Shown here piece by piece: positions 13,803 through 23,401 of a DNA stretch of 64,000 bases. The notes below the pieces were generated by a model that was not told where the DNA came from, searched no databases, and was given only the letters and a program-made list of their open reading frames with translations. Source of the DNA: Syntrophobacter fumaroxidans MPOB (GTDB taxonomy: Bacteria; Desulfobacterota; Syntrophobacteria; Syntrophobacterales; Syntrophobacteraceae); NCBI RefSeq assembly GCF_000014965.1, contig NC_008554.1, forward strand, positions 1,910,001 to 1,974,000, given 5' to 3'. How positions within the stretch are numbered: the stretch's first letter is position 1; each line of letters opens with the position of its first letter. The position numbers were made by a program, and so were the translations under genes.

Positions 13803-13988
13803 TTGGCTAAGAAGTCTCTCATTGCGAAGGCGAAACGCACCCCCAAGTTCGGGGTCCGCACGTATAACCGGTGCCCGATTTGCGGTAGACCCAGGGCTTA
13901 CCTGCGCAAATTCGGCATTTGCCGCATTTGTTTTCGAAGCATGGCACTCAAGGGAGAACTTCCCGGTGTGGTGAAATCCAGCTGGTGA
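13803..13988 (+). CDS. rpsN: 30S ribosomal protein S14, zinc-binding (type Z)
   Basis: This is the short 61-aa, zinc-binding form of S14, an assembly protein of the 30S head. It starts with TTG 13803 after GAGGAGG, read as [16 protein letters not shown]. Two CxxC pairs (CPIC near residue 24 and CRIC near residue 40) form a four-Cys zinc site. The ending [13 protein letters not shown] is the standard C-terminus. The long zinc-free form found in E. coli is not present here. Confidence 0.97.
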   Translation: MAKKSLIAKAKRTPKFGVRTYNRCPICGRPRAYLRKFGICRICFRSMALKGELPGVVKSSW

Positions 13989-14016
13989 GCAAGGGAAAGA
14001 AAAGGAGTCTGTTGTT

Positions 14017-14415
14017 ATGGCCGTATCCGATCCGATCGCCGATTTTTTGAACCGCATCAAGAACGGACAGAAGGCGCGGTTCGACAAGGTGGATATCCCC
14101 GCATCGCGGATGAAAGCCAGTCTCTCCCGCATTTTGAAGGAAGAGGGATACATCAAGAATTTCAAGCTCATCAAAGACGACAAGCAGGGCATTATCCGGG
14201 TCCAGATCAAGTACGGTGAGCACCGGGAGGGAGCGATCACCGGCATAAAGCGCGTGAGCAGGCCCGGGTGCCGCGTCTATGTGGGACACGATGAGATACC
14301 TCGCGTCATGAACGGCATGGGCATCGGCATTGTCTCCACATCCAAGGGGATCATGACCGATCGCCAGGCGCGCAAAGAGGGTATTGGCGGTGAATTGCTC
14401 TGCTCGATCTGGTAG
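14017..14415 (+). CDS. rpsH: 30S ribosomal protein S8
   Basis: S8 binds the central domain of 16S rRNA and in E. coli also represses the spc operon. It has 132 aa, starting [18 protein letters not shown] at ATG 14017. The C-terminal rRNA-binding part is conserved: [18 protein letters not shown] and [16 protein letters not shown], ending GGELLCSIW. It lies 28 bases after rpsN and 67 bases before rplF. Confidence 0.97.
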   Translation: MAVSDPIADFLNRIKNGQKARFDKVDIPASRMKASLSRILKEEGYIKNFKLIKDDKQGIIRVQIKYGEHREGAITGIKRVSRPGCRVYVGHDEIPRVMNGMGIGIVSTSKGIMTDRQARKEGIGGELLCSIW

Positions 14416-14482
14416 ATGATTCGGCAATCCGTTGCCGGCAGCTCGAATATTACGGAAAGTCAGGACCATAAGGAGTAGCGGC

Positions 14483-15022
14483 ATGTCACGCGTGGGAAAA
14501 CTGCCCATCACCATACCCAAGGGAGTCGATGTTTCCCTGGATGAACCTTTGTTGACGATCAAGGGTCCAAAGGGTACCCTGGCCCGCCGGATGCCCGGCG
14601 ACGTCGAGGTCCACCTGGAACAGGGTGCCGTCTTGATCAGGCGCAAGGACGAGTCCAATAAGTCTCGTTCGCTTCACGGATTGGTGAGAGCACTGGTGAA
14701 CAACATGGTGCACGGTGTCAGCGAGGGTTTCGTGATCTCTCTCGAAATCCAGGGGACCGGTTACCGTGCCGACGCTCAGAACAATGTGCTGAACCTGAGC
14801 CTCGGGTATTCACACCCGATCCAGTTCGTCCTGCCGGAAGGCATCAAGGGCGCCGTCGATCGCAACACCATTCGGCTCGAAGGAATCGATAAAGAGCTGC
14901 TCGGCCAGACGGCCGCCCGCATTCGCGCTCTTCGCCCCGCCGAACCTTACAAAGGCAAGGGCATTCGTTATGCGGGCGAGCACATTCACCGCAAGGTCGG
15001 CAAGACCGGCTCCAAGAAGTAA
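14483..15022 (+). CDS. rplF: 50S ribosomal protein L6
   Basis: L6 sits near the sarcin-ricin loop, the GTPase-factor site. The ATG at 14483, after AAGGAGTAG, gives [15 protein letters not shown] and 179 aa. The two-fold repeated fold is visible, with GTLARRMP in the first half. The conserved C-terminal ending is [19 protein letters not shown] followed by VGKTG. rplR starts 20 bases after its stop. The 17-codon upstream extension is unsupported. Confidence 0.97.
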   Translation: MSRVGKLPITIPKGVDVSLDEPLLTIKGPKGTLARRMPGDVEVHLEQGAVLIRRKDESNKSRSLHGLVRALVNNMVHGVSEGFVISLEIQGTGYRADAQNNVLNLSLGYSHPIQFVLPEGIKGAVDRNTIRLEGIDKELLGQTAARIRALRPAEPYKGKGIRYAGEHIHRKVGKTGSKK

Positions 15023-15042
15023 GCACAGGGGAGAAAAGACAG

Positions 15043-15414
15043 ATGGCTGACAAGACGAACCCACGGGAAACGGCCCGCCTGAAGCGCAAGAAAAGGATCC
15101 GGAAGAAGCTCCAGGGAGCTCCCGAACGTCCGAGACTCACCGTTTTCCGAAGCGATAAGCATATCTACGCCCAGATCGTGGACGACACGCGCGGCTCCAC
15201 GCTCGTGTCCGCGTGCACCCTGTCCCCCGATTACAAGGAAATGGAAGCTTTGAAGGGGAAGGTCGGAGCCGCCAAACGAGTTGGAGAGCTGATTGCACGC
15301 AAGGCCCTGGAAAAAGGCATCACAAAGGTTGTCTTCGATCGCAACGGCTACATTTATCACGGCCGCGTGCAGGCCCTGGCGGACGCCGCCCGGCAGGCGG
15401 GCTTGGACTTTTAG
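15043..15414 (+). CDS. rplR: 50S ribosomal protein L18
   Basis: L18 binds 5S rRNA with L5. It has 123 aa, starting [18 protein letters not shown]. The basic N-terminal tail is followed by the conserved [20 protein letters not shown]. The C-terminal [20 protein letters not shown] ends in GLDF, the family signature. GGGGAGAAAAG upstream of ATG 15043 is the ribosome binding site. It is 32 bases ahead of rpsE. Confidence 0.97.
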   Translation: MADKTNPRETARLKRKKRIRKKLQGAPERPRLTVFRSDKHIYAQIVDDTRGSTLVSACTLSPDYKEMEALKGKVGAAKRVGELIARKALEKGITKVVFDRNGYIYHGRVQALADAARQAGLDF

Positions 15415-15446
15415 GGACTTTGTGCCGCTCATAAGGAGACAGACAA

Positions 15447-15947
15447 TTGATAGCTTTGGAATCAAGCCAACTGCAACTGATAGACAAAGTGGTCCACATC
15501 AGCAGAGTGGCCAAGGTGGTCAAAGGTGGCCGTCGTTTCTCGTTCAGTGCCATAGTGGTCGTCGGTGACGGCAACGGCCGGGTCGGGTTCAGCCTTGGCA
15601 AGGCCAATGAAGTGCCGGAAGCCATTCGCAAGGGCATGGAATCCGCCAAGCGCACCATGTTCGAAGTGCCGCTGGTCAACGCCACCATCCCGCATGAGGT
15701 GCTCGGGCGTTTTGGAGCCGCTTCGGTGGTGCTCAAGCCGGCCTCGGCGGGCACGGGGGTGATTGCAGGGGGCGCGGTCCGTGCCATCATGGAAGCGGCG
15801 GGCATTCACAATATTTTGACCAAGTGCATCGGATCGAGGAACCCTCATAACGTCGTCAAGGCCACGCTCGAGGGTCTGCGCCGGCTCCGCAACGTGGAAC
15901 TGGTCGCAAAGCTGCGCGGGCGTGAAGTGCACGAGATTCGAGATTAG
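15447..15947 (+). CDS. rpsE: 30S ribosomal protein S5
   Basis: S5 is part of the mRNA entry site and affects decoding fidelity. It starts with TTG 15447 after AAGGAGACAG, read as [20 protein letters not shown], giving 166 aa. The double-stranded RNA-binding domain has [20 protein letters not shown] and [17 protein letters not shown]. The C-terminal half has [19 protein letters not shown]. The N-terminal ~10 residues differ from E. coli, as is usual. A 93-base gap precedes rpmD. Confidence 0.97.
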   Translation: MIALESSQLQLIDKVVHISRVAKVVKGGRRFSFSAIVVVGDGNGRVGFSLGKANEVPEAIRKGMESAKRTMFEVPLVNATIPHEVLGRFGAASVVLKPASAGTGVIAGGAVRAIMEAAGIHNILTKCIGSRNPHNVVKATLEGLRRLRNVELVAKLRGREVHEIRD

Positions 15948-16040
15948 CGGATCCTGAGGGGATCTTCCGGCGGGCCGGATGACCTCACCGGTTGGCGGGG
16001 AGGCCCGAACCGCGAATTTTTGTTACAAGGAACTCAGCTC

Positions 16041-16223
16041 ATGGCAAAGTCTATCCAGGTCAAATTGGTTCGAAGCCCCATCGGCCGCCCTGAGAAACAC
16101 CGCAAGGTGCTCCAGGCCCTGGGGCTCACACGACTCAACAAGACGGTGAACCTTCATGCCACCCCTGCCGTCGCCGGGGCCGTGAAGAAGGTGATCCACA
16201 TGGTTGAAGTCAAGGAGCTTTAG
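16041..16223 (+). CDS. rpmD: 50S ribosomal protein L30
   Basis: L30 is a small 50S protein, present in some lineages only. It has 60 aa from ATG 16041: [20 protein letters not shown], with the conserved GLTRLNKTV core and the C-terminal [12 protein letters not shown]. An in-frame TTG at 16020 would add seven residues but the ATG fits the family better. It lies between rpsE and rplO as in the classical spc operon. Confidence 0.95.
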   Translation: MAKSIQVKLVRSPIGRPEKHRKVLQALGLTRLNKTVNLHATPAVAGAVKKVIHMVEVKEL

Positions 16224-16263
16224 GCGCTCCGTCTACCTCTATCCGACAGGAATGGGTGTTTTC

Positions 16264-16722
16264 ATGAAACTTGACGATCTGGCTCCGGCTCCCGGAGCGA
16301 AAACCAATAGGAAGCGTTTGGGACGTGGGTCCGGCTCGGGACTGGGGAAAACTGCGGGACGAGGCCACAAGGGGCAGAAGTCCCGGTCCGGCGGCGGCAC
16401 TCCACCCTGGTTTGAAGGCGGCCAGATGCCCCTGCAGCGCCGGGTGCCCAAGCGTGGCTTCACGAATATCTTCAAGACGCGATACGAGGTCGTGAATGTC
16501 GGTGACCTGGAGCGCTTTCCGAGCGGGTCCGAAGTCGGACCGGACGAACTGAGAAAGGTCGGGCTGGTCAAGAAAATTCGCGATGGGATCAAGCTCCTCG
16601 CCGATGGCGACATCGCTTCTCCGCTCACCATCCGCGTGCATAAGGCCAGTGATTCTGCGGTCCGGAAGATAGAAGCGGCAGGGGGCCGCGTGGAGCTGAT
16701 TCCTTCACAAAAGGGGAACTAA
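16264..16722 (+). CDS. rplO: 50S ribosomal protein L15
   Basis: L15 is a late-assembly 50S protein. I use ATG 16264, giving [20 protein letters not shown] and 152 aa; the upstream in-frame extension overlaps the rpmD end and is unsupported. The glycine-rich basic N-terminal part, [20 protein letters not shown], is characteristic. The C-terminal domain ends in [12 protein letters not shown]. secY begins three bases after the stop, the normal spc arrangement. Confidence 0.97.
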   Translation: MKLDDLAPAPGAKTNRKRLGRGSGSGLGKTAGRGHKGQKSRSGGGTPPWFEGGQMPLQRRVPKRGFTNIFKTRYEVVNVGDLERFPSGSEVGPDELRKVGLVKKIRDGIKLLADGDIASPLTIRVHKASDSAVRKIEAAGGRVELIPSQKGN

Positions 16723-16725
16723 GCG

Positions 16726-18033
16726 GTGCTAACCGGTTTTGCCAATATCGGTCGAATTCCCGAACTGAAACGTCGGATCTTGGTGACACTGGCTCTCCTG
16801 GCGGTTTACCGCGTTGGAGCGCACATTCCGACTCCCGGCATCAACGGCGACGCCCTGGCGGCATTTTTCAAACAGCTTTCGGGAACCTTGCTCGGGCTCT
16901 TCGACATGTTTTCGGGGGGCGCCTTGAGTCAGCTCTCCGTTTTCTCGCTCGGCATCATGCCTTACATCAGCGCTTCGATTATCCTGCAGCTTCTGACCGT
17001 GGTCATTCCCACCCTGGAACGACTGAGCAAGGAAGGGGATGCCGGGCGCCGCAAGATCACTCAGTATACCCGCTATGGGACGGTGATTCTGAGCGTGATC
17101 CAGGGTTTCGCCATCGGGGTCGGCCTGGAGGGGATGACCGGACCGGGCGGCGAAATCGTGGTGCTCCATCCCGGCTGGGGATTCCGCTTGACGACCGTTC
17201 TCACGCTCACCGCCGGTACCGCGTTCATCATGTGGCTGGGCGAACAGATCACCGAGCGCGGCATAGGAAACGGCATCTCTCTGATCATCTTCGCCGGCAT
17301 CGTCGCGGGCATACCCAACGCCTTGGAGAACACCGTCCGAATGGTGACCATGGGTGAGATGAGCGCATTCCTGCTCCTTGGCCTGGCGGCCTTCATGCTC
17401 GCGGTGGTGGCCGTCATCATTTTCATGGAGCGCGGGCAGCGACGGATACCGGTTCAATATGCCAAGCGCGTCGTTGGAAGGCGCGTTTACGGGGGGCAGA
17501 ACACGCACATCCCCCTCAAGATCAACACCTCGGGTGTCATTCCACCCATTTTCGCCTCCTCGATCATGATGTTCCCGGGAACCGTGGGCAGTTTCATCAA
17601 GACTCCCTGGATGGAGTGGATCGCCAACGCCCTGGGCCCGGGCCAGTGGCTCCATTCGATTCTGTATGTCGCGTTGATCGTGTTCTTCTGCTTTTTTTAC
17701 ACGGCAATCGTTTTCAATCCCCTTGACGTGGCCGACAATATGAAGAAATACGGCGGGTTCATTCCGGGAATACGTCCCGGTCGGCCCACGGCCGAATACA
17801 TCGACAAGGTGTTGAGCCGTATCACCGTTGGAGGCGCCGTCTACATTTCGGCGGTCTGCGTGCTGCCCACGATACTCATCTCGCGCTTTGCGGTCCCCTT
17901 CTATTTCGGCGGCACGGCCCTGCTCATCGTCATCGGTGTGGCAATGGATACCCTGGCTCAGATTGAAGCACACATGCTCTCGCGACACTACGAAGGTTTT
18001 CTGAAAAAAGGACGCCTTCGTGGTCGAAGATGA
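16726..18033 (+). CDS. secY: Preprotein translocase channel subunit SecY
   Basis: SecY is the channel of the Sec translocon in the inner membrane. It has 435 aa with ten predicted membrane segments, starting with GTG 16726 ([19 protein letters not shown]), three bases after rplO. Family blocks include [12 protein letters not shown] with the plug that follows, [31 protein letters not shown], and the cytosolic loop [20 protein letters not shown] that contacts SecA and ribosomes. The co-transcription with ribosomal genes is canonical. The gap to adk holds a run of nine C residues (18042-18050). Confidence 0.98.
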   Translation: MLTGFANIGRIPELKRRILVTLALLAVYRVGAHIPTPGINGDALAAFFKQLSGTLLGLFDMFSGGALSQLSVFSLGIMPYISASIILQLLTVVIPTLERLSKEGDAGRRKITQYTRYGTVILSVIQGFAIGVGLEGMTGPGGEIVVLHPGWGFRLTTVLTLTAGTAFIMWLGEQITERGIGNGISLIIFAGIVAGIPNALENTVRMVTMGEMSAFLLLGLAAFMLAVVAVIIFMERGQRRIPVQYAKRVVGRRVYGGQNTHIPLKINTSGVIPPIFASSIMMFPGTVGSFIKTPWMEWIANALGPGQWLHSILYVALIVFFCFFYTAIVFNPLDVADNMKKYGGFIPGIRPGRPTAEYIDKVLSRITVGGAVYISAVCVLPTILISRFAVPFYFGGTALLIVIGVAMDTLAQIEAHMLSRHYEGFLKKGRLRGRR

Positions 18034-18130
18034 TCGGCATTCCCCCCCCCACCATGATGCCGGGACATTCGTTGCGTTTGGAAGGAGTTGAACATTTGAC
18101 CAGCGCAGCTTGACAATGGAGGAAAAGGTT

Positions 18131-18772
18131 ATGAACATCATACTGTTAGGCCCCCCGGGAGCCGGCAAGGGAACCCAGGCGAGCCGTCTGATCGGCAAGT
18201 ATGCGATACCGCAGATTTCGACGGGCGACATGCTCCGGGCCGCACTCAAGGAAGGAACACCGCTCGGGTTGGAAGCCAAGAAGTACATGGACCAGGGGGC
18301 GCTCGTACCCGATAGTGTGGTGATTGGTCTCGTGAAAGAACGCATCCAGAAGCCCGACTGTTCGAAAGGTTACATGCTGGATGGGTTTCCTCGCAATGTC
18401 AGCCAGGCTGAAGCGCTCGACATGATGCTGGGAGAGCTCAAGCAGCGGATCGACGGCGTCGTGTGCATCGAGGTTCCGAACAAGGAACTGCTCGGACGTC
18501 TCACGGGAAGGCGCACCTGTCGCAGTTGCGGCGCCGGCTTCCACGTGATGTTCGATCCGCCCAAAACGGACGGCAAGTGTGACAAGTGCGGAGGGGAGTT
18601 GTACCAGCGTGACGACGACAACGAGGCGACGGTGTCGTCGCGCCTGAAGGTATATGAAGATCAGACCAAGCCGCTCATCGATTACTACGAAAAGCAGGGC
18701 AAGCTGCGCCGGATCGACGGCGTGGGGAGCATGGATGCGATTTTTGGCCGGATCACGGCCATTCTCGGATAG
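18131..18772 (+). CDS. adk: Adenylate kinase, zinc-binding LID type
   Basis: Adk interconverts ATP + AMP and 2 ADP in the cytosol. The ATG at 18131, after GGAGGAAAAGG, gives MNIILLGPPGAGKGTQ and 213 aa; the upstream TTG at 18110 adds seven unsupported residues. The P-loop GPPGAGKGT is at residues 7-15 and the AMP-binding DGFPRN at 84-89. The long LID domain has Cys130, Cys133, Cys150 and Cys153, which should bind structural zinc as in Gram-positive Adk; E. coli Adk lacks these. The secY-adk-map-infA order is common in bacteria. Confidence 0.97.
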   Translation: MNIILLGPPGAGKGTQASRLIGKYAIPQISTGDMLRAALKEGTPLGLEAKKYMDQGALVPDSVVIGLVKERIQKPDCSKGYMLDGFPRNVSQAEALDMMLGELKQRIDGVVCIEVPNKELLGRLTGRRTCRSCGAGFHVMFDPPKTDGKCDKCGGELYQRDDDNEATVSSRLKVYEDQTKPLIDYYEKQGKLRRIDGVGSMDAIFGRITAILG

Positions 18773-18786
18773 AAAGAGGACGGACT

Positions 18787-19533
18787 TTGATCGTACTGAG
18801 ATCTCAGCGGGAGATCGAAAAGATCAGAACGGCATGCAAGATAGTGGCTGAGATCCTCCAACACCTGAAGGAACATGTTCGGCCGGGGGCCACGACATGG
18901 GACTTGAACGCCTTGAGTGAGGATTTGGCGGCCAGGAAGAAGGCTGTGCCTGCATTCAAGGGGTACCAGGGTTATCCTTTCGCCTTGTGCACTTCGATCA
19001 ACTGCGAGGTGGTTCACGGGATGCCGTCCCGGCAGCGGCATCTTGCGGAGGGCGACATCATCAGCATCGATTTCGGGGTCGTCCACGACGGGTATTACGG
19101 CGATGCCGCGGTGACGGTGGCCGTGGGAACCATCAGTCAGGAGGCCGAGCGATTGTGCACGGTGACTGAGGAGTCGCTCTATGCGGGAATCCGACAGGCG
19201 ATAGCAGGCAACCGCCTGTCGGACATCTCTCATGCGATTCAGGAATACGTGGAGACACGGGGATTTTCGGTGGTGCGTGAGTTCGTGGGGCACGGCATCG
19301 GTCAGAATCTGCACGAGAGTCCGCAGATTCCCAACTATGGGCCTCCGGGCAAGGGGGTACAGTTGAAGTCGGGGATGGTGTTGGCGATCGAACCGATGAT
19401 CAACGCGGGATGCCCGGACGTGGAGATATTGCGGGACAAGTGGACGGCGGTGACGCTGGACCGGAAGTTGTCGGCGCATTTCGAGCACACGATTGTGATC
19501 ACGGACAACGGGCCCGAGATCCTCACTCAATAG
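18787..19533 (+). CDS. map: Methionine aminopeptidase, type I
   Basis: This cytosolic metalloprotease removes the initiator Met from nascent proteins. It has 248 aa, starting with TTG 18787 (MIVLRSQREIEKIRTACKIV) after AGAGGA, 14 bases after adk. All five metal ligands can be placed: Asp95, Asp106, His169, Glu202 and Glu233, with substrate-binding His77. There is no N-terminal zinc-finger extension, so this is the short type Ia form. It sits between adk and infA in the ribosomal superoperon. Confidence 0.97.
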   Translation: MIVLRSQREIEKIRTACKIVAEILQHLKEHVRPGATTWDLNALSEDLAARKKAVPAFKGYQGYPFALCTSINCEVVHGMPSRQRHLAEGDIISIDFGVVHDGYYGDAAVTVAVGTISQEAERLCTVTEESLYAGIRQAIAGNRLSDISHAIQEYVETRGFSVVREFVGHGIGQNLHESPQIPNYGPPGKGVQLKSGMVLAIEPMINAGCPDVEILRDKWTAVTLDRKLSAHFEHTIVITDNGPEILTQ

Positions 19534-19542
19534 AATAATTTC

Positions 19543-19571
19543 TTTACAAGAGGGCGGAAAAGAGATATATT
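19543..19571 (+). promoter_or_regulatory. Predicted sigma70 promoter for infA and the alpha block
   Basis: TTTACA (19543-19548) and TATATT (19566-19571), each matching 5 of 6 consensus bases, are separated by exactly 17 bases. The predicted start near 19578 is about 45 bases before infA. It would drive infA-rpmJ-rpsM-rpsK-rpsD-rpoA-rplQ independently of the long upstream operon. Confidence 0.65.
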
Positions 19572-19623
19572 AAATAGTTCTACGAGCATTCCGAGGCGGA
19601 TTCGGAAGGAGAAGACTAAGTAC

Positions 19624-19845
19624 ATGGCTAAAGAAGACGCGATTGAAGTCGAAGGCACCGTGGTCGAAACGCTTCCCAATGCCATGTTTCGTGTTGAGTT
19701 GCCGAACGGTCATCGAATTCTCGCCCACATTTCCGGGAAGATGCGCATGCATTTCATTCGCATCCTGCCGGGCGACAAGGTTACCGTGGAACTCTCGCCC
19801 TATGACCTGAATCGTGGCCGCATCACGTACAGGTCCAAGTCCTAG
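19624..19845 (+). CDS. infA: Translation initiation factor IF-1
   Basis: IF-1 binds the 30S A site during initiation. The 73-aa protein ([19 protein letters not shown]) is a single OB fold with the conserved [20 protein letters not shown] and [11 protein letters not shown]. The start is ATG 19624 after GGAAGGAGAAG. A good promoter is predicted about 55 bases upstream. rpmJ follows after 41 bases, the usual infA-rpmJ-rpsM order. Confidence 0.97.
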   Translation: MAKEDAIEVEGTVVETLPNAMFRVELPNGHRILAHISGKMRMHFIRILPGDKVTVELSPYDLNRGRITYRSKS

Positions 19846-19886
19846 CGCTTCTTTTGCCGGTGTGGTGCGGAAGGGAGAAGATTGGC

Positions 19887-20000
19887 ATGAAAGTCCGAGC
19901 GTCGGTCAAGCGAATTTGTCGAAAGTGCAAGATCATTCGTCGCCACGGCAATGTTAGGGTGATTTGCGAAAACCCCAGACACAAGCAACGACAAGGTTAA
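19887..20000 (+). CDS. rpmJ: 50S ribosomal protein L36, zinc form
   Basis: This is a 37-residue gene ([20 protein letters not shown]...) ending in HKQRQG. Zinc ligands Cys11, Cys14, Cys27 and His32 mark the C+ form of L36, a small 50S protein. The start is ATG 19887 after GGGAGAAG. It is between infA and rpsM, as in most bacteria, and overlaps the spurious N-terminal extension of the rpsM frame, which supports the later rpsM start. Confidence 0.96.
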   Translation: MKVRASVKRICRKCKIIRRHGNVRVICENPRHKQRQG

Positions 20001-20014
20001 TCGGAGGACGGGCA

Positions 20015-20389
20015 TTGGCACGCATTGCAGGTATCGACCTACCCAAGAACAAGCGCATCGAGATCGCTCTGACTTACATCTACGGTATCGGTCGCCCCAC
20101 GGCTCAGAAGATCCTGGAGCAGGCAAACATCGATGGGAACACCAAGAGCGATGACTTGACCGAAAACCAGATCAACAGCATCCGTCACGTCATCGACAGC
20201 CACTACAAGGTGGAAGGCGATCTGCGCACCGAAGTGTCCATGAACATCAAGCGCCTCATGGACCTCGGCTGCTACCGCGGCCTGAGGCATCGCCGAGGTC
20301 TGCCTGTTCGCGGACAGAGAACCCATACCAACGCCCGCACCCGGAAAGGCCCGCGCCGGTCCGTCATGGGCAAACGCAAGAAGGCATAG
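20015..20389 (+). CDS. rpsM: 30S ribosomal protein S13
   Basis: S13 contacts the P-site tRNA and bridges to the 50S subunit. I place the start at TTG 20015, eight bases after GGAGG (20003-20007), giving [20 protein letters not shown] and 124 aa. An in-frame ATG at 19964 lies inside rpmJ and would add 17 codons without homology. The helix-two-turn-helix core and the C-terminal [16 protein letters not shown] tail are typical. Confidence 0.97.
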   Translation: MARIAGIDLPKNKRIEIALTYIYGIGRPTAQKILEQANIDGNTKSDDLTENQINSIRHVIDSHYKVEGDLRTEVSMNIKRLMDLGCYRGLRHRRGLPVRGQRTHTNARTRKGPRRSVMGKRKKA

Positions 20390-20401
20390 CAGGGAGGAAT
20401 C

Positions 20402-20794
20402 ATGGCCAGGGAGAAAGCGGCTTCTCGGAAAAAGAAGGAGCGCAAGAATATTCTGAATGGCATTGCCCATATCCGTTCGACGTTCAACAACACCATCGTG
20501 ACCATCACCGATGCGAGCGGGAATGCCATCTCGTGGTCGAGCGCAGGCAGCCAGGGTTTCAAGGGTTCGCGTAAGAGCACCCCGTTTGCCGCCCAGGTGG
20601 CGGCCGAAATCGCCGCCAAGAAGGCCATGGAGCACGGCGTGCAGAACATCGAGGTCTACGTCAAAGGCCCCGGGTCCGGCCGCGAGGCTGCGCTTCGGGC
20701 TCTGCAGGCAGCCGGTTTCAATATCACCGTCATCAAGGATGTCACCCCTATTCCGCACAATGGCTGCCGTCCTCCCAAACGGCGTCGAGTGTAA
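20402..20794 (+). CDS. rpsK: 30S ribosomal protein S11
   Basis: S11 lies at the platform near the anti-Shine-Dalgarno region. It has 130 aa from ATG 20402 ([20 protein letters not shown]) after GGGAGGA. Conserved blocks are [37 protein letters not shown] and the end [18 protein letters not shown]. It follows rpsM by 12 bases and precedes rpsD by 63 bases, as in the classical alpha operon. Confidence 0.97.
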   Translation: MAREKAASRKKKERKNILNGIAHIRSTFNNTIVTITDASGNAISWSSAGSQGFKGSRKSTPFAAQVAAEIAAKKAMEHGVQNIEVYVKGPGSGREAALRALQAAGFNITVIKDVTPIPHNGCRPPKRRRV

Positions 20795-20857
20795 GGATCC
20801 CTTCACTGGCGAGGTGTTTGTCACTCTCATCATAGAAGAGAAGAGGAGGAACTCAAC

Positions 20858-21484
20858 TTGGCTCGCTATACGGACTCATCTTGTCGGATCTGTCGACGAG
20901 AAACCATGAAGCTCTATTTGAAAGGCGACCGTTGTTATTCTGACAAGTGCGCCGTCGAACGCCGCAACTATCCTCCCGGTCAGCATGGTCAGGGGAGGGG
21001 CAAGTTCTCCGACTACGGGCTTCAGTTGCGCGAAAAGCAGAAGATCAGGCGTATGTACGGCCTTGTTGAAAAGCAGTTCAAGACCTACTTCAAGCACGCG
21101 GACCGGCAGAAAGGGGTCACCGGGACCAACTTCCTGACCCTCTTGGAAAGGCGAATCGACAACACGGTGTATCGACTCGGATTCGCAAGCTCCCGTGCTC
21201 AGGCGAGGCAGCTTGTTCGGCACAGCCATTTTCTGGTGAACGGCAAGAAGGTCAACATTCCTTCTTTCCTGCTTCGTCCCGGCGATTCGGTGAGTGTCGT
21301 CGAAGGCAGCCGGCAGTTGCAGATGATCAATGAAGCCATGGAAGCCATGCCCCGTCGAGGGCTTCCGCCCTGGTTGGAACTTGATAAGGCGAAGTATGAG
21401 GGCGTATTCAAGACCCTCCCGACCAGAGAAGAGATGAATCTGCCCGTGCAGGAGCAACTGGTCGTCGAATTCTATTCGAAGTAA
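20858..21484 (+). CDS. rpsD: 30S ribosomal protein S4, zinc form
   Basis: S4 is a primary 16S rRNA binder and in E. coli the repressor of the alpha operon. It starts with TTG 20858 after AGAGGAGG ([20 protein letters not shown]) and has 208 aa. Cysteines at 9 and 12, together with Cys27 and Cys32 in the following [12 protein letters not shown] region, form the zinc site of C+ S4 proteins. The C-terminal S4 RNA-binding domain carries [20 protein letters not shown]. Confidence 0.97.
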   Translation: MARYTDSSCRICRRETMKLYLKGDRCYSDKCAVERRNYPPGQHGQGRGKFSDYGLQLREKQKIRRMYGLVEKQFKTYFKHADRQKGVTGTNFLTLLERRIDNTVYRLGFASSRAQARQLVRHSHFLVNGKKVNIPSFLLRPGDSVSVVEGSRQLQMINEAMEAMPRRGLPPWLELDKAKYEGVFKTLPTREEMNLPVQEQLVVEFYSK

Positions 21485-21607
21485 GACCGTGGATGTGGTC
21501 CGTTGGCGTTGACCGGTTAGGGGCTTCGAGAGAGGGTCTTTGAACCGGTTTTCGCTTTCCCTTGAAAGGGATAACTCCGCAGTGCCATCTCTTGACGAGG
21601 ACAAACT

Positions 21608-22615
21608 ATGCAAAGGAACTGGCGCGAACTCATAAAACCAAAGCGCTTGGAAGTTGAAACAAAAGGCCTGCCCAACACATACGGCAAGTTCGAATGCGAA
21701 CCGCTGGAACGAGGGTTCGGCATTACGCTGGGGAACGCTCTCCGGAGAGTGCTCCTGTCTTCGCTACAGGGTGCCGCCATCACCAGTGTCAAGGTGGACG
21801 GCGTACTGCATGAGTTTTCCACGATTCCGGGGGTGCTTGAAGACGTCACCGATGTCATCCTCAACCTCAAGGAAGTGCGGTTCAAGATGCATTCCGACGG
21901 CCCGCGGCTGGTGGTCATCGAAAAGGACGGCGAAGGTGAAGTCGCCGCGGGAGACATCCAGGGGGGGCCTCACGTCGAGGTGCTCAACCCGGAACAACAT
22001 ATCTGTACGCTGGAAAAAGACGCCAGGCTGCGCATGGAGCTCACGGTCAAGCAAGGAAAGGGATACCTGCCTGCCGACCGCAACATTGAAGAGAATCAAC
22101 CCATCGGCACCATCCCCATCGACGCCATTTTCTCCCCCATCCGAAAGGTCAGCTATACGGTGACCCAGGCTCGAGTCGCTCAGATTACCGACTACGACAA
22201 GCTCACCATGGAGATATGGTCGGACGGGAGCGTCAAACCGGACGATGCGCTTGCCTACTCTGCCAAAATCCTGAAAGACCAGTTGACGATTTTCATCAAC
22301 TTTGAAGAGGAAATGGAAACGACCGAGGAGGAGGTTCGCGCGGAGCCCGTGTTCAACGATCACCTTTTCCGCAGCGTCGACGAACTGGAGCTTTCCGTGC
22401 GGTCCGCCAACTGTTTGAAGAATGCGGATATCCGCTATATCGGAGAGCTGGTCCAGAAGACCGAAGCGGAAATGCTCAAGACCAAGAATTTCGGTCGCAA
22501 ATCCTTGAACGAAATCAAGGAAATTCTCACGGAAATGGGTCTTTCGCTGGGCATGAAGCTGGAGAATTTCCCCAGTCGAGATGACATTGAGAACAGAAGA
22601 AAGGAACAGGAATAG
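21608..22615 (+). CDS. rpoA: RNA polymerase alpha subunit
   Basis: RpoA is the assembly platform of RNA polymerase and contacts promoter UP elements and activators. It has 335 aa from ATG 21608. The N-terminal domain has [21 protein letters not shown]-like sequence (here [20 protein letters not shown]). The C-terminal domain (about residues 250-320) has the [16 protein letters not shown] and [14 protein letters not shown] helix-hairpin-helix. It is preceded by a 123-base gap and followed two bases later by rplQ. Position between S4 and L17 is universal. Confidence 0.98.
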   Translation: MQRNWRELIKPKRLEVETKGLPNTYGKFECEPLERGFGITLGNALRRVLLSSLQGAAITSVKVDGVLHEFSTIPGVLEDVTDVILNLKEVRFKMHSDGPRLVVIEKDGEGEVAAGDIQGGPHVEVLNPEQHICTLEKDARLRMELTVKQGKGYLPADRNIEENQPIGTIPIDAIFSPIRKVSYTVTQARVAQITDYDKLTMEIWSDGSVKPDDALAYSAKILKDQLTIFINFEEEMETTEEEVRAEPVFNDHLFRSVDELELSVRSANCLKNADIRYIGELVQKTEAEMLKTKNFGRKSLNEIKEILTEMGLSLGMKLENFPSRDDIENRRKEQE

Positions 22616-22617
22616 CC

Positions 22618-23073
22618 ATGCGTCATGGAGTTTCCGGCAGAAAGCTCAACCGTGCGACCAGCCATCGCCTTGCCATGTTCAGAAACATGGTGACTTCCTT
22701 GTTGCAGCACGAGCGCATTTTCACCACCTTGCCGAAGGCCAAGGAACTGCGCCGATGGGCCGATTGGATGATTTCTCTTGGAAAACGCGGAGATCTTCAT
22801 GCGCGACGCCAGGTGATGGCGTGCGTCCGGGAGAAGGAAACCGTCCAGAAGATCTTTGCCGAGTTGGGTCCCCGTTATCAGAGCCGTCCTGGTGGATATA
22901 CGCGCATCGTCAAGGCGGGATACCGGCGTGGCGACGCATCGCCGATGTGTCTCATCGAGCTCATCACGGAAGCAAAGCAGCCGCCAAGGAAGGAGAAGGC
23001 CAAGAAGCCCGCTCCGGTCCAGGCCGAAGAGGCTTCCGCCACCCCGGCTTCAGAAGAAAAGGCGCAAGACTAG
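22618..23073 (+). CDS. rplQ: 50S ribosomal protein L17
   Basis: L17 lies near the peptide exit. It has 151 aa starting [20 protein letters not shown], two bases after the rpoA stop. The first 120 residues are the conserved core ([20 protein letters not shown]). The last ~30 residues are a low-complexity Lys/Pro/Ala/Glu tail not present in E. coli, a common variation. It is the last gene of the superoperon and is followed by a strong hairpin. Confidence 0.97.
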   Translation: MRHGVSGRKLNRATSHRLAMFRNMVTSLLQHERIFTTLPKAKELRRWADWMISLGKRGDLHARRQVMACVREKETVQKIFAELGPRYQSRPGGYTRIVKAGYRRGDASPMCLIELITEAKQPPRKEKAKKPAPVQAEEASATPASEEKAQD

Positions 23074-23110
23074 CGGATTTCCGCGGCAGGCGCTTTTGAG
23101 CAGCATCAAA

Positions 23111-23150
23111 ACGAAATAACCCGGTGGGAAGACCCACCGGGTTATTTCGT
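23111..23150 (+). terminator. Terminator of the ribosomal superoperon
   Basis: Bases 23111-23128 and 23133-23150 form a perfect 18-bp stem with a four-base AAGA loop; the core is CCCGGTGGG/CCCACCGGG. The AT-rich base of the stem (ACGAAATAA/TTATTTCGT) may supply the weak U-rich exit. It lies 37 bases after rplQ and 26 bases beyond the end of the oppositely oriented next gene, so it may serve both strands. Confidence 0.85.
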
Positions 23151-23176
23151 CTCGCGTTTCGCGGATTCTCAACCGT

Positions 23177-23401
23177 TTACTGCGGGGACGGCTCGTCCTC
23201 TTTCTGAGAGTACTGGGGGCACTCCCTGCACGTAAAACCACTCCACATCCCCTTGGCAGCCTTGTCGAGGCAGGCATCGTAGTTCTGGCAGGCAAAATTG
23301 CGCACGCCCTTCCCTTCCTTGCATTGTGCCGGAGATGGAGAATTCTTGCCGTTCTTCTCCGTTTGCGCCATGTGTCCGCGAGCAACTCTATCTCTTGCCA
23401 T
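23177..23401 (-). CDS. Small cysteine-rich protein (possible zinc ribbon)
   Basis: The 74-aa product starts MARDRVARGHMAQTEKNG. The ATG ending at 23401 lies about nine bases after AAGGAG; an earlier ATG (23410) directly abuts that site and is less likely. Six cysteines are spread over the protein, with the segment FACQNYDACLDKA and then GFTCRECP, a layout suggestive of a metal-binding ribbon. I recall similar small Cys-rich proteins in Desulfobacterota but cannot name a family. No signal peptide is seen. It is transcribed toward the superoperon terminator and stands alone. Confidence 0.6.
   Translation of the reverse strand: MARDRVARGHMAQTEKNGKNSPSPAQCKEGKGVRNFACQNYDACLDKAAKGMWSGFTCRECPQYSQKEDEPSPQ

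Noticed and set aside
16729-18345. A 538-codon frame antisense to secY and adk
   Set aside because: It lacks membrane or domain features; explained by codon bias of the sense genes.
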